Shown piece by piece: positions 16,793 through 25,479 of a stretch of 64,000 nucleotides of DNA. Position 1 is the first letter of the stretch. Each line of letters opens with the position of its first letter. The notes under the pieces are model-generated. The model ran no database searches and had not been told where the DNA came from. It saw only the letters and a program-made list of their open reading frames with translations. Position numbers and translations under genes: made by a program. The DNA comes from Ardenticatenales bacterium (lineage in GTDB: Bacteria > Chloroflexota > Anaerolineae > Ardenticatenales > Ardenticatenaceae), in NCBI GenBank assembly GCA_020634795.1, contig JACKAZ010000008.1:62001-126000 (forward strand), in the 5' to 3' direction.

Positions 16793-19700
16793 TTACTGTA
16801 ACGGCTCTGGCCCCTCGACCCCAATGATGCGCGACCAGTTGTTGTTCTCGTTCGACTCTGGCACAGAACACCCTTCGGGTGGAAACTCATCGCTACCACA
16901 ACTGTCCGCCATGCCCTGCACTTCGAAGGGGCCAGTCCCATAAACGCCTCCCAGCAGGAGCAGGCCTTCAAACTGGATCGATGCCCCCGCCGCCAGCGCG
17001 CCCGTGCTGGACGGATACCACTCAAAGCGCCCATCTTGGTAGTACACGGGGCGCACGAAGAAGGTGCGTGCAGAACACGAGCCGAATTCCGCCTGATCAC
17101 ATACGCTCAGCTCAATGCGGAAGAGACTGGCGGGTGCGTCTCCCCTGTTTTGCACGATCATGCGGAACGGAAGCAGGAAGTCGTCGTCACCATCATCATC
17201 CACATCTTCAATCATGGGAGATCCGGTCGGCTCCAGTATGGAGACGATCAGATCGGGCGCGGTGATGGTGGGTGACGGCGTGATGGTTGGGGTAAGGGTG
17301 GGTGATGGCGTGATGGTCGGTGTGAAGGTGGCTTCGGCTCTCCAAGTCGGCGTGGGCGTCACGGTCGGTTCAGGCGTCGGCGTAGGGGAAACGGCGATCC
17401 GTACAAAGACGGTGTCACCGAAGCCGTTTCCCGCCTCATCTTGGAGTTGCCAGCGACTTTCATAGCTGCCCGCGCCGCTTGGTGCGGTGAATCGCACGCT
17501 TAGATCGACCATCCCCCCCGGCTTGACGGCTTCCTTCAGCCCAACCGCAGGGGGAGCGCCGAAGGGGTCACCCCCCACATAGGCAAATCCGATCGCTTCA
17601 TCCCAAGCGCAGCTGCCACTGTTTCTTATACGCCACGTTTTCTCGAAAGGCGAGTTGGCCGCGAACGCACTCCCGTCGGGCACGCTCACATCCGCGACAA
17701 ATTCCGCATCGAGCGAACAGGGCGTGGGAGAGGAGGTGGGCTTGGCGGTCGCGCTGGCTGTCGGGAACGGCGTCGCGGCGGGCGTTGCAAAGCGAATCGC
17801 CACGACCTCGATCGGCTGCTCTTCATTGCCTGCGTTGTCGATAGCCTGTGCCATCACCACATAGCCCTCAATCAGCCCGAGCGATTCGCCCTGTGGCCCC
17901 TCACTGGGGCGGCTCCCCCTACCTGCAGGTTGGGTCGTTTGGGTGCCATATTTGATGGTGAAGGGGGATTCGTACGGTTGCCAGCGCTGTCCCAGATCGG
18001 TCGAGTAGCGTATCTCGGCCACGCCACTCCCACCGACATCCTCGGCTTCTATGCGAACCGTCACATCATCCTCAAAGCCCCCGCCCGAAGTCACAGTGCC
18101 GTCCAGCAGGATGCGGCTCTGGGGAGCGAGGAAATCGACGTCCCCGGCAGGCTCACCCATCAGCGCGCATTTGCCAGGGCGGGGCATGGAGGCCGAGGCG
18201 ATCAAGCGTTCCTCGTCGAAGTTGGTCTCCAACGGCTGCCAGCGATCCGTCGCTACATCATAGAGGTGGATTGCAAGGGAGTCAGGGGAGAGGTGGGCAA
18301 GCGAATCGGGGTCGTAGCGGATGGAGAGCGGCAGGGGGGGATCGAAACGCTCTATGGGCGTCCCGTCGGGCGCGGTAGCGCCCACATAGCAGCCGAACCC
18401 CGCGCCCGACAGCGTTCCCGTCGGCTCGGCGTCGGGTGCCCACGCTACCGTTGCGAGGGTGCCGGGGGCAAAGGTCCCTGCGGGGGGGCAACCCGCAAGC
18501 CCGCCGCCTGCGCCGCCATCTTCTGGCTCTGGATCATCTATGATCTGTTCGGTCCCCTCTTCGAGTGTGACCGTCGTGCCGAGTGGATGTCGCCACAGAT
18601 AGCGGCTCTCCATCTGCCACGGGTCCACCACGCCGGGCATCATGCCATACGGATCGACCCGCTCGTTGCTACTGAAGTTACCGTCTCGATTGGCGTCGTG
18701 GCGCACCTCAAAATGAAGGTGGTTACCGGTGCTCATTCCGGTGGTGCCCATCGTGCCGATTCGTTCGCCCCCTCGGATCGGCAGGCCCTCGCGGCCCTGC
18801 ATCGCGCTCCAATGCTCATCCACCTGCAGGTGGAGGTATTGCGTCAGGTAGCTACCCGCGTCGCTCACGTCATGTCGAATCTCGACCCAGTGATTGCCAT
18901 CGGGCCAACTGCCCACACGATGCACCACCCCATCCGCCGCTGCAAAGATCGGGATCTCATCGTAAAATTGCGGCAGTGGCGAAAAGTCGTAGCCCGGGTG
19001 GCCGGTGTACCAATCTTGGGTGCTACGGCTCCCATCAAAAAGTAGCAGGCTATTACCGCCGGGGGGCTCGCTAGGCTCCGAACCGCCAAAGGACAACCCG
19101 TTCCACACCACGGGATAAAGGGGGTACTCGTGGTCGAAGTAGCTATTGATTCGCCCGCCGTAGGCCGTGCGGTTAGATGCCGTCCGGAACTGAGCAGTCG
19201 TACCCCCGTAGTTTACATTGCCCCCGTCGTAGGGGAAGGGAAGCTCCAGGAAGCCCCCGCTGAGGCTGTCGAGGGTGCTACCTGCCACGCGGATAGGGAC
19301 GACGGTGACGGGAGGCGCAGGGGGGGACGGACAGTCGAAAGCGTTCACCGTCTTCGCGTCGGCGCCCCCAAGGAGCAGCCGTGCCACAAGGCAGAGAAGC
19401 AAGAGCAGCAGGAGTGAGATCACGCCTAAAGCACCGCGTATACGCGGACTCTCTGGGATGGCAACAGATGCTCTGCCACCGCCCCCGTTGCGGTGGCCCC
19501 GCGCCGTGCGGCGCACGGGCAGCGGAGCGACGGGTTCACGCTCCAAGGTGTCCGTGTCGGCGGTGTCATAGACAGTGGGCTCCGCGACGCCATGGGGGTC
19601 ATGCTCGGCATTGGCAGCCAGCGCCTCAAAACGACCAAACTCAAATTGTGGCACCAGTCCCGTGCCTTGGGCGACAGCTTCCACTGCGAAGGTGAATAGC

Positions 19701-19945
19701 TCTTTCACCATTTGTGGTACTACCAGTAGTATGGCCTGCCCTTCCTCCCCGGGCTGCAAGGTGAGCGAGGCGGGCTGCACGCGATAGGAGGCCACCCCAT
19801 GCTCGGCACGGGCTGACAGAGAAATCGTCAATGTGCGATCCCCGAGGTTCCGTGCCCGAATGTTGAATCGTCCTGGGGTTGGGCCACGCAGGCTGTGCGG
19901 TTCCAACTTTAGATCGAACGATGGCCCCTGTGCGGTGCCGTCCAT
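16793..19945 (-). CDS. membrane-spanning Ig/M23 peptidase protein at the 3' end of the CIS locus
   Basis: A 1050-residue multidomain protein with no signal peptide. Residues 1-105 form an Ig-like domain related to those of the two preceding genes. After a basic linker a single membrane span lies at about 171-193, so by the positive-inside rule the Ig domain is cytoplasmic and the ~850-residue rest is outside. The outer part has an M23/LytM peptidase (about 300-415) with HPGYD (His316, Asp320), YLHL (His372) and HLHFEV (His409, His411), so the zinc and catalytic residues are intact. It continues with a beta-sandwich region, an Ig-like domain, an NBR1-type domain (743-853; Trp771, Trp781, Trp832), a P/T-rich spacer and a CARDB-like domain (897-1045). 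Inference: it anchors the injection system and opens peptidoglycan at the firing site. Confidence 0.85.
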   Translation of the reverse strand: MDGTAQGPSFDLKLEPHSLRGPTPGRFNIRARNLGDRTLTISLSARAEHGVASYRVQPASLTLQPGEEGQAILLVVPQMVKELFTFAVEAVAQGTGLVPQFEFGRFEALAANAEHDPHGVAEPTVYDTADTDTLEREPVAPLPVRRTARGHRNGGGGRASVAIPESPRIRGALGVISLLLLLLLCLVARLLLGGADAKTVNAFDCPSPPAPPVTVVPIRVAGSTLDSLSGGFLELPFPYDGGNVNYGGTTAQFRTASNRTAYGGRINSYFDHEYPLYPVVWNGLSFGGSEPSEPPGGNSLLLFDGSRSTQDWYTGHPGYDFSPLPQFYDEIPIFAAADGVVHRVGSWPDGNHWVEIRHDVSDAGSYLTQYLHLQVDEHWSAMQGREGLPIRGGERIGTMGTTGMSTGNHLHFEVRHDANRDGNFSSNERVDPYGMMPGVVDPWQMESRYLWRHPLGTTVTLEEGTEQIIDDPEPEDGGAGGGLAGCPPAGTFAPGTLATVAWAPDAEPTGTLSGAGFGCYVGATAPDGTPIERFDPPLPLSIRYDPDSLAHLSPDSLAIHLYDVATDRWQPLETNFDEERLIASASMPRPGKCALMGEPAGDVDFLAPQSRILLDGTVTSGGGFEDDVTVRIEAEDVGGSGVAEIRYSTDLGQRWQPYESPFTIKYGTQTTQPAGRGSRPSEGPQGESLGLIEGYVVMAQAIDNAGNEEQPIEVVAIRFATPAATPFPTASATAKPTSSPTPCSLDAEFVADVSVPDGSAFAANSPFEKTWRIRNSGSCAWDEAIGFAYVGGDPFGAPPAVGLKEAVKPGGMVDLSVRFTAPSGAGSYESRWQLQDEAGNGFGDTVFVRIAVSPTPTPEPTVTPTPTWRAEATFTPTITPSPTLTPTITPSPTITAPDLIVSILEPTGSPMIEDVDDDGDDDFLLPFRMIVQNRGDAPASLFRIELSVCDQAEFGSCSARTFFVRPVYYQDGRFEWYPSSTGALAAGASIQFEGLLLLGGVYGTGPFEVQGMADSCGSDEFPPEGCSVPESNENNNWSRIIGVEGPEPLQ

Positions 19946-20259
19946 TGCGGGTCTACCTTTCGGTGCTCACTTCGTCGCTTTCCCTATCAACCACTGCTCA
20001 GGCCGCATGGTCACATCCCACTTAACGATCCGAACGGCTCTCTTTTCTTCTCTCTTAACTCTGCACAGGCGGAATCCGCCGTTGTTATCCGTCTCATAGC
20101 ATCTCTGCCTGACGTGCCCCTTCGGGCTACGGTCACCGCTGTCAGTCCCGATGCCATCACTCGCGGGCGATGCGCCATGATCGGCTCCTGGCCGCGATCC
20201 CAGTCGGGCGCTTTGGGTCGGGATGCCTCCATGCACCACGACCGCTTCACCGCTGCGTC
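19946..20259. other. gap between two CIS membrane-anchor genes
   Basis: 314 bases. Two overlapping minus-strand open frames (90 and 79 codons) lack recognisable sequence and a good ribosome site. A GGCGGA-A-TCCGCC palindrome is present near 20067. No clear promoter seen. Confidence 0.4.
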
Positions 20260-22485
20260 CTAGTCGAAGCAGGCGGATCGGTTCGGATCGGACAACCTAA
20301 TCGGCCCCACATTGCCAGCGATTTCAATGCTCTCTTCCAGCAGTTGCGTCTGATCGACCGCTATCTTCATTGTCCACTGACCGGAAGGCAGAGGGTCGTT
20401 GTTGGGCGCCCACAATCGGATCTCGGCGACGCCGTTCGACGCCTGATCCCAACGGCAGAGATATTGGACGTAGAGCACGTTATTGTTCGTCCAACTCCGG
20501 TCGAAGGCTACGCCAGGAGCGATCTCGTTGTACGACCACCGGACAAAGATCTCGGTTGTTCCTTCGGGAAATTGTCGTTGCGAATTGCTGCCATCCGCCG
20601 CGCAGGGGGTGGGGCAGGTATAGAATGAATCCACCGTAGGCGCTGTTATAGGGGGGGGCGATATCGTGGCAATCGACAGCGCCGCAACCTGGGTCGGAGC
20701 GGGGCCGTCATCGCGGTCGCGCAGCCAGTCCGCTGCGACTTCTATCAATAAAAAGGCGGCGATCAACCCCACGACGGGGAGCAGCCAGAGTAACCACGGT
20801 CGTCGTGCTTTGACCTGCATCAACTGTGACTCTACAACGAGCGGCTCGGACTGCCCGGCCTCGCGCCCTAATACGCTCAGTCGGTGCGCGCGACGTGGCT
20901 CGCCGGGCAGGAGTGGGGCAACAATCTCGACATCCAACACTGCCTCGGCCTGGCCCCCTGCGGGCAGCAAGAGGCGAGCGGGCGACAAAATGCTATCGAT
21001 CCCTTCGGGGTCCTCCACCGCGAGGTCGATCTCTGCCACCAGAGAACGCGGATTGCGGGCAGTGAGTCGAAACTGGGCCCTCTCGCTGGCCGCTTGTTGC
21101 GTCGGCGAGATCAAGAGCTGCAGCGGGGCCGACGGCTCCTGCTCATACTCGCCCCTGATCTCGCCCACCGGCCCCCCCTCCTGCGCTTGAGCCACCACGC
21201 GAATCCGATGCACCAACGGGGTGGGATCCTCGTGAGCACGGCGTGGCACTACGGTGAGTTGGCTCTCTCCGCTGCCGAAGGGAGGCAGTCGGAGCAGGGG
21301 CGAAGCAAAGTGGTAGTCGCAACTGTCGCGTTCGTCGGACGCGCTCAACTGTAGAGAGTGCGCCATCGGACTCGGGTTCTCGACTTGCAGCAAGAAAATT
21401 GCTGGCCCACCACTGCTCACGCGGGGTGGGGTGAGCCGAAGCGGGGGCGCGGGAAGGGTTTGTTCTACGAAGCGTCCCGCCGCCTCGCCGCGCGCCTCGC
21501 CCCCGCTAGTTTCCGCGCGTACGGTGAAACGGCTCGTTCGCTCACCCTCGCTGAGGGGTTGAGTCGAGCGCACCGTTAACTGACTGGTGGACCGCCCCTG
21601 CGGGGGGAGCGAAATCAAGGCGGGTGCAAAATCGAAGGTGTGGCGCTGATCTCCGTCGGCGAAGAGTTGCACGCGCAGCGGCAGAGGCCCGCGTTGGCTG
21701 ACTTCGACGGAGGCGGTCGCCGCCCCCGCCCCACGCAATTCGCTCGGCGCCAGGCGCACCTCGAGCGTGTCGTGCCGACGGAGTTCCAAGGTGAGCGCCA
21801 ACTGCACGATACGCGGCTCCTCACCGCCGGTGCTGACCTGTAACTGGAAGGGATAGCTCCCCAAAGGGGCCTCCGCCGTGGGCATCAAGTCTAGGGTGAG
21901 CGGTAGCTGCGCGCCCGCTGCCAACGTAACGGTCAGCGGTTCGATGCTGATCCATGCGAGCGGTAACCCCTCGGTAGTCACCATAAGCTCGTGCGAGGTG
22001 CCGCTGCGATTGCTCAGTTGCACCGTCACCTCGCGTCGTCGGCCCGGCTGCACCGGCAACAGGTTGCGGGCGGTCGATAGAATCAAATCTCCCGTTCCAG
22101 CAGAGCGGGCTTGCACCGCCTCGCTGAGAGGCGAGTGGACAGCCGACAGGGGGTGCGTGGCATTCTGAATGTTCAGGTCGAGAAATACCCACCCCTCCGC
22201 CGCGCCCGCGCCGCGCCCCACGATGCCCAACACGACGGCATAGCTCCCACGCTCTGTGGTTACCGGCGGCATCAGCCGAACCCATAGTTGCCCTTCCTCA
22301 TTTGGCGACAGAAAGAAGTCAGTGGGCTCAATGCTGACCCAGCCGATCTCTCCGCCCTCCACCCGCGCTTGGAACTGTCCACTTGCGCCACTGGTGTTGC
22401 GTACAGTCAGTTGCACTCTGCCTGCTTCTCCCGCTTTCAGCGAGAGGGTGGCTGGCTCGACGGTGATTGGTAATGTGGTACTCAT
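20260..22485 (-). CDS. Ig-repeat protein with single membrane span (CIS-associated)
   Basis: A 741-residue protein of uncharacterised family. Two NEW3/COG1470-like Ig domains (about 1-110 and 125-230, with signatures like LSLKAGEAGRVQLTVRN and GWVSIEP) are followed by three copies of a second ~100-residue beta module (about 235-550) that share an ending like R.H...V. After a basic ARRPW stretch comes one membrane span (about 562-584, LLWLLPVVGLIAAFLLIEVA) and an outer tail of ~157 residues with four cysteines. There is no signal peptide, so the Ig arrays should be cytoplasmic. It is a paralogue of 22657..24879 with the same domain order. Inference: it links the CIS baseplate to the membrane. 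Confidence 0.8.
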   Translation of the reverse strand: MSTTLPITVEPATLSLKAGEAGRVQLTVRNTSGASGQFQARVEGGEIGWVSIEPTDFFLSPNEEGQLWVRLMPPVTTERGSYAVVLGIVGRGAGAAEGWVFLDLNIQNATHPLSAVHSPLSEAVQARSAGTGDLILSTARNLLPVQPGRRREVTVQLSNRSGTSHELMVTTEGLPLAWISIEPLTVTLAAGAQLPLTLDLMPTAEAPLGSYPFQLQVSTGGEEPRIVQLALTLELRRHDTLEVRLAPSELRGAGAATASVEVSQRGPLPLRVQLFADGDQRHTFDFAPALISLPPQGRSTSQLTVRSTQPLSEGERTSRFTVRAETSGGEARGEAAGRFVEQTLPAPPLRLTPPRVSSGGPAIFLLQVENPSPMAHSLQLSASDERDSCDYHFASPLLRLPPFGSGESQLTVVPRRAHEDPTPLVHRIRVVAQAQEGGPVGEIRGEYEQEPSAPLQLLISPTQQAASERAQFRLTARNPRSLVAEIDLAVEDPEGIDSILSPARLLLPAGGQAEAVLDVEIVAPLLPGEPRRAHRLSVLGREAGQSEPLVVESQLMQVKARRPWLLWLLPVVGLIAAFLLIEVAADWLRDRDDGPAPTQVAALSIATISPPPITAPTVDSFYTCPTPCAADGSNSQRQFPEGTTEIFVRWSYNEIAPGVAFDRSWTNNNVLYVQYLCRWDQASNGVAEIRLWAPNNDPLPSGQWTMKIAVDQTQLLEESIEIAGNVGPIRLSDPNRSACFD

Positions 22486-22656
22486 TGACGCTCTCGCCCG
22501 TGTTGTAAGGTTGGTGGTAACCGCAGGGTTGCATTCGCACGCCTCACCCTCCCAACCATTCTGTTACATCTCACCGGTTGATGAATCAGGATCGCGCCCA
22601 CTTCCCCTAATCATCTGACTCCCAACCTCTGGCTTCAGGATGTGACTGACTGTCTC

Positions 22657-24879
22657 TCAAGGTACGACAAAAGGCTGCACAAAATCACTAATGGCACGGA
22701 CGACCGTACGAGTGGGGTTTCCCAACGGACTCCAGTCCAGGGGGGCGCAGACGAGTGGCGGGGGAGCGACGGTACGAAGCAGTCGCCCCAGATTCGGATC
22801 GTTGCGCGTCACCGCGCTGTAGGCAAGGGGGAGCTGCGCACTGCACGAGACCCGCCCCGCAGCCCGTCCCGCGCCGTTGGCGTAAGCGATCTCCTCCACC
22901 GTGGCAGCAGTTACCGTTACGAGTAGTAAGATCAGGATCAGCGCCACCGCCCAGCGTGCCAGTCGGCTCGAGAGCCGCAGGGTTTGGCTCAGCCCGCTCC
23001 ACCACTTACGTCCCCGCGTCTGGGCGAGCTTCCCTGTGACCAAGGTGCGAGGGGGGCGACCCGAACGCAGCCGACGCACCTCGAACCGATGAACACGCCG
23101 CTGTTCCCCCTCCATCAGCTTGTCTTTTGGTTGCACTTCGATTTTGATCTGGGCAACGCCGTCGGGCGGCAGGTGGAGGCTCGGTGGATCGAGGTGGATG
23201 TTGAGTGCATCCTGCTCGTCGCTTGCCTCCAGCGTCACCGCAATTCCCTCTTCGCGTGGGTTAGAAAGGCGCAGGTGAAAGGTGGCTTTGCCAGGGCTGC
23301 TTTGTTGTTGAGGTCGGAGTTCAGCGCCCAAAGGGGAGCGCGGCAACTGTACAAAGCGCCCCCCTGCCTCCGCAATCGGGACGAGCTGCCCCTCTGCCCG
23401 CGCCACAACGCTGAAGGGATGAGAGGCCTCATCTTCCTCAAGGCGTGGACTTCTGGCACGCAGGTGGATTTGCACCCGCCGCTGACTCTGCGGCGCCAGC
23501 TCCAGACGGGCAGGCTCCATACTAAAGCTGAATTGTGCCGCGGGATCGCTCACGTGTAACGTCAGTGGGTAGGGGATCGGGGCGGGATTTGTCAACAAAA
23601 GATCGTACGCCGCACTCATGCTTCCGCGCTGCTGTTCGGGTTGCAAGGTGAGTACCGGTGGCGGCGCTCCGACTTGGATCAGTCGCAGTTCCGCGGTCTG
23701 ATCGGCCACATCGGCCCGCTCCGGCTGGGCGGCCACCAAGAGCTTGTGCATCCGTCGCTCGTTGACCGAGAGCGAGCGACGCGGCGTGACCCGCAGCGCC
23801 ACCGTTTGCTGCTCCTGAGGAGCCAGCATCAGCTCTTCGCGCTCCCACTCAAAGTCGCAGCCGTCGTCCTGATCACTCGCGACCAGCCTCAGGCGGAGCG
23901 GAGTGTTGCTGACAGCATCGCTGCTGAGCATGATCCGAAAGCGTCCCTCTGCCGCACTCTCGCGCTCGTTCGGCGAAACTTTGAGCTGGTAGGCGACGCG
24001 GGACGGGACCTCCAGTTCGAGCGGCTGGCGGCTGCTCTGCATAATATCACGCACCGAAAAGGCGATAATATCGAAGGCGTAGTGGCGGGCAGGTGCATCG
24101 TCGGGCGGTTGCACGGTGAGCGTCGCACGCCCCTGCTCGCCGGGGTGAAGCGCGAGCTGCACCGGCGCCACGTGAAACCAAGCGGGGGGGATGCCCACAA
24201 CCCGGAAGCCGAAACTGTCGAGTTCCGGCCCTTCGTTGTGTAACGTCAGCGCCCATTGCGCAGCCGGTGAGGGGAGCGCGTGCTCTGCCACAGGCTCGGC
24301 CCTGATCTTGAGCACAGGTTGCGGCCGTGCGGCGTTGGGCGTTTCTGCTACCGTTGCGGGCTTCGCGCGGGGTGTGGCGGCACCGGCTGGCTGCTCCGCG
24401 CGGATCGCCGGATAGACGCTGGCGGCCCCTATGTCGGGGTCGGTCGGATCGGTGCGTCGCTGGCGGGCGGGGACTGGCTCAAGCGAAGGCGCATGGTCGA
24501 GTGGCTCATCTGCCGCACTCTGCGGAAGTGGCGTAGGTGGAGCCGAACGGGTGCGCCCTTGCACCACCAGCGCGAGCCGCGTCTGCCCCCGCGTACCCTC
24601 CCGCTCGTCCAACTCGACCACCAGTGCGATCTCCGTCCGCTGGGAATAGGCGTCGGCGGGAACGCTCAGCGTCGCGCTTACGGATAGCGTCTGCAGCGGA
24701 AACGCGGCCAGTTGCTCGCTGTCGAGCGTAAGCCAGCCGCTCTGTTCCCCCTCGCTGCGCAGCAAATAATGGGCCATCTCCTCGCTATGGTTTTGGATCG
24801 ATAGCGTGAGAAGATGGTTCTCGCCCGCCTTGAGCGCGAGGTCAGTCGGCGTGAGAGAAAGGGTGAACAGATCACTCAT
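22657..24879 (-). CDS. Ig-repeat protein with single membrane span, coupled to tail protein gpI
   Basis: A 740-residue protein of uncharacterised family. It has an N-terminal Ig-like domain (1-110, LALKAGENHLLTLSIQN), a P/A/T-rich flexible linker (about 110-190), a second Ig-like domain with GIPPAWFHVAPVQLALHPGE, three ~100-residue beta modules, a strongly basic stretch, one membrane span (about 643-665, WAVALILILLLVTVTAA) and a ~75-residue outer tail. The ATG at 24879 overlaps the stop of the gpI-type tail gene by 8 bases, tying its production to the baseplate genes. It occupies the place where Afp-type loci encode tail fibres. Domain order matches 20260..22485. The membrane-anchor role is inferred from topology and position. 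Confidence 0.82.
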   Translation of the reverse strand: MSDLFTLSLTPTDLALKAGENHLLTLSIQNHSEEMAHYLLRSEGEQSGWLTLDSEQLAAFPLQTLSVSATLSVPADAYSQRTEIALVVELDEREGTRGQTRLALVVQGRTRSAPPTPLPQSAADEPLDHAPSLEPVPARQRRTDPTDPDIGAASVYPAIRAEQPAGAATPRAKPATVAETPNAARPQPVLKIRAEPVAEHALPSPAAQWALTLHNEGPELDSFGFRVVGIPPAWFHVAPVQLALHPGEQGRATLTVQPPDDAPARHYAFDIIAFSVRDIMQSSRQPLELEVPSRVAYQLKVSPNERESAAEGRFRIMLSSDAVSNTPLRLRLVASDQDDGCDFEWEREELMLAPQEQQTVALRVTPRRSLSVNERRMHKLLVAAQPERADVADQTAELRLIQVGAPPPVLTLQPEQQRGSMSAAYDLLLTNPAPIPYPLTLHVSDPAAQFSFSMEPARLELAPQSQRRVQIHLRARSPRLEEDEASHPFSVVARAEGQLVPIAEAGGRFVQLPRSPLGAELRPQQQSSPGKATFHLRLSNPREEGIAVTLEASDEQDALNIHLDPPSLHLPPDGVAQIKIEVQPKDKLMEGEQRRVHRFEVRRLRSGRPPRTLVTGKLAQTRGRKWWSGLSQTLRLSSRLARWAVALILILLLVTVTAATVEEIAYANGAGRAAGRVSCSAQLPLAYSAVTRNDPNLGRLLRTVAPPPLVCAPLDWSPLGNPTRTVVRAISDFVQPFVVP

Positions 24880-25393
24880 CGGCGAGCACCTCAAGCGTGT
24901 GTTGGGTATGGGCAGGTTTCATTTCTTCGATGATACGGTGCACGCGCTCACGATCCAAGTCGTCGGGCTGCGATGTGCGCACGCGGACCAGAAAATGGAA
25001 GGGCGGCTGTTCCTCCTCGACGATTTCGGGTGGGCTTCCCAGATAAAGGGTGAGATATTCCCGTAGCGCCCACGCAGTGCCCCGCCAGCGATAAAGCTCT
25101 GAGGCGCGCTGCACGAGCTGGCGCCGCTGCGTCTCCGGCCAGCTTTCGTCCAGCACCAAACCCAGCCAAGTTGCCAGCCAAGGGAGGATCTCGGATGGTG
25201 TGGTGCGCGGGTCGAAATAGTGGTGCCATACCCCTAATTGTCGCTCAAGCGGCTCCCAAGTCTCTTCAAAAATGCGGAGGAAGCGTGCCATGAAGGGGTC
25301 GCCCTGATAGATCGCGGGCAGATAGGCCAGCCATTGACTATGGGACAACGGCTCTCTTTCTACAGCCGTCTCGCGAATGATCATCTCCGTCAT
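24872..25393 (-). CDS. CIS baseplate wedge protein, phage tail protein I family (Afp12-like)
   Basis: 173-residue protein of the phage P2 gpI / Afp12-PVC12 type, a baseplate component that works next to the gpJ protein. Typical family features are the N-terminal YLPAIYQGDPFMARFLRIFEE-like start, the DPRTTPSEILPWLATWLG block and the RWRGTAWALREYL helix. GGAGAG lies 5 bases before the ATG. It follows the gpJ gene in the usual order; its stop overlaps the following membrane-anchored Ig-repeat gene by 8 bases. Confidence 0.92.
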   Translation of the reverse strand: MTEMIIRETAVEREPLSHSQWLAYLPAIYQGDPFMARFLRIFEETWEPLERQLGVWHHYFDPRTTPSEILPWLATWLGLVLDESWPETQRRQLVQRASELYRWRGTAWALREYLTLYLGSPPEIVEEEQPPFHFLVRVRTSQPDDLDRERVHRIIEEMKPAHTQHTLEVLADE

Positions 25394-25479
25394 TGAATCT
25401 CTCCGTCCTCTCTATCCAACCTGACTACGCCACTGGGTAAGAAACTTGCTGACCCCGCCCCGCGACTCCGGCTAATACG

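Noticed and set aside
17265..17400. Tandem repeat of GGTGATGGCGTGATGGT type
   Set aside because: This is the coding sequence of the T/P-rich linker (TPTITPSP units) of the M23 protein, not an independent element.
17930..19045. 371-codon plus-strand frame inside the M23 gene
   Set aside because: Antisense shadow; no recognisable sequence, and the opposite strand has intact catalytic motifs.
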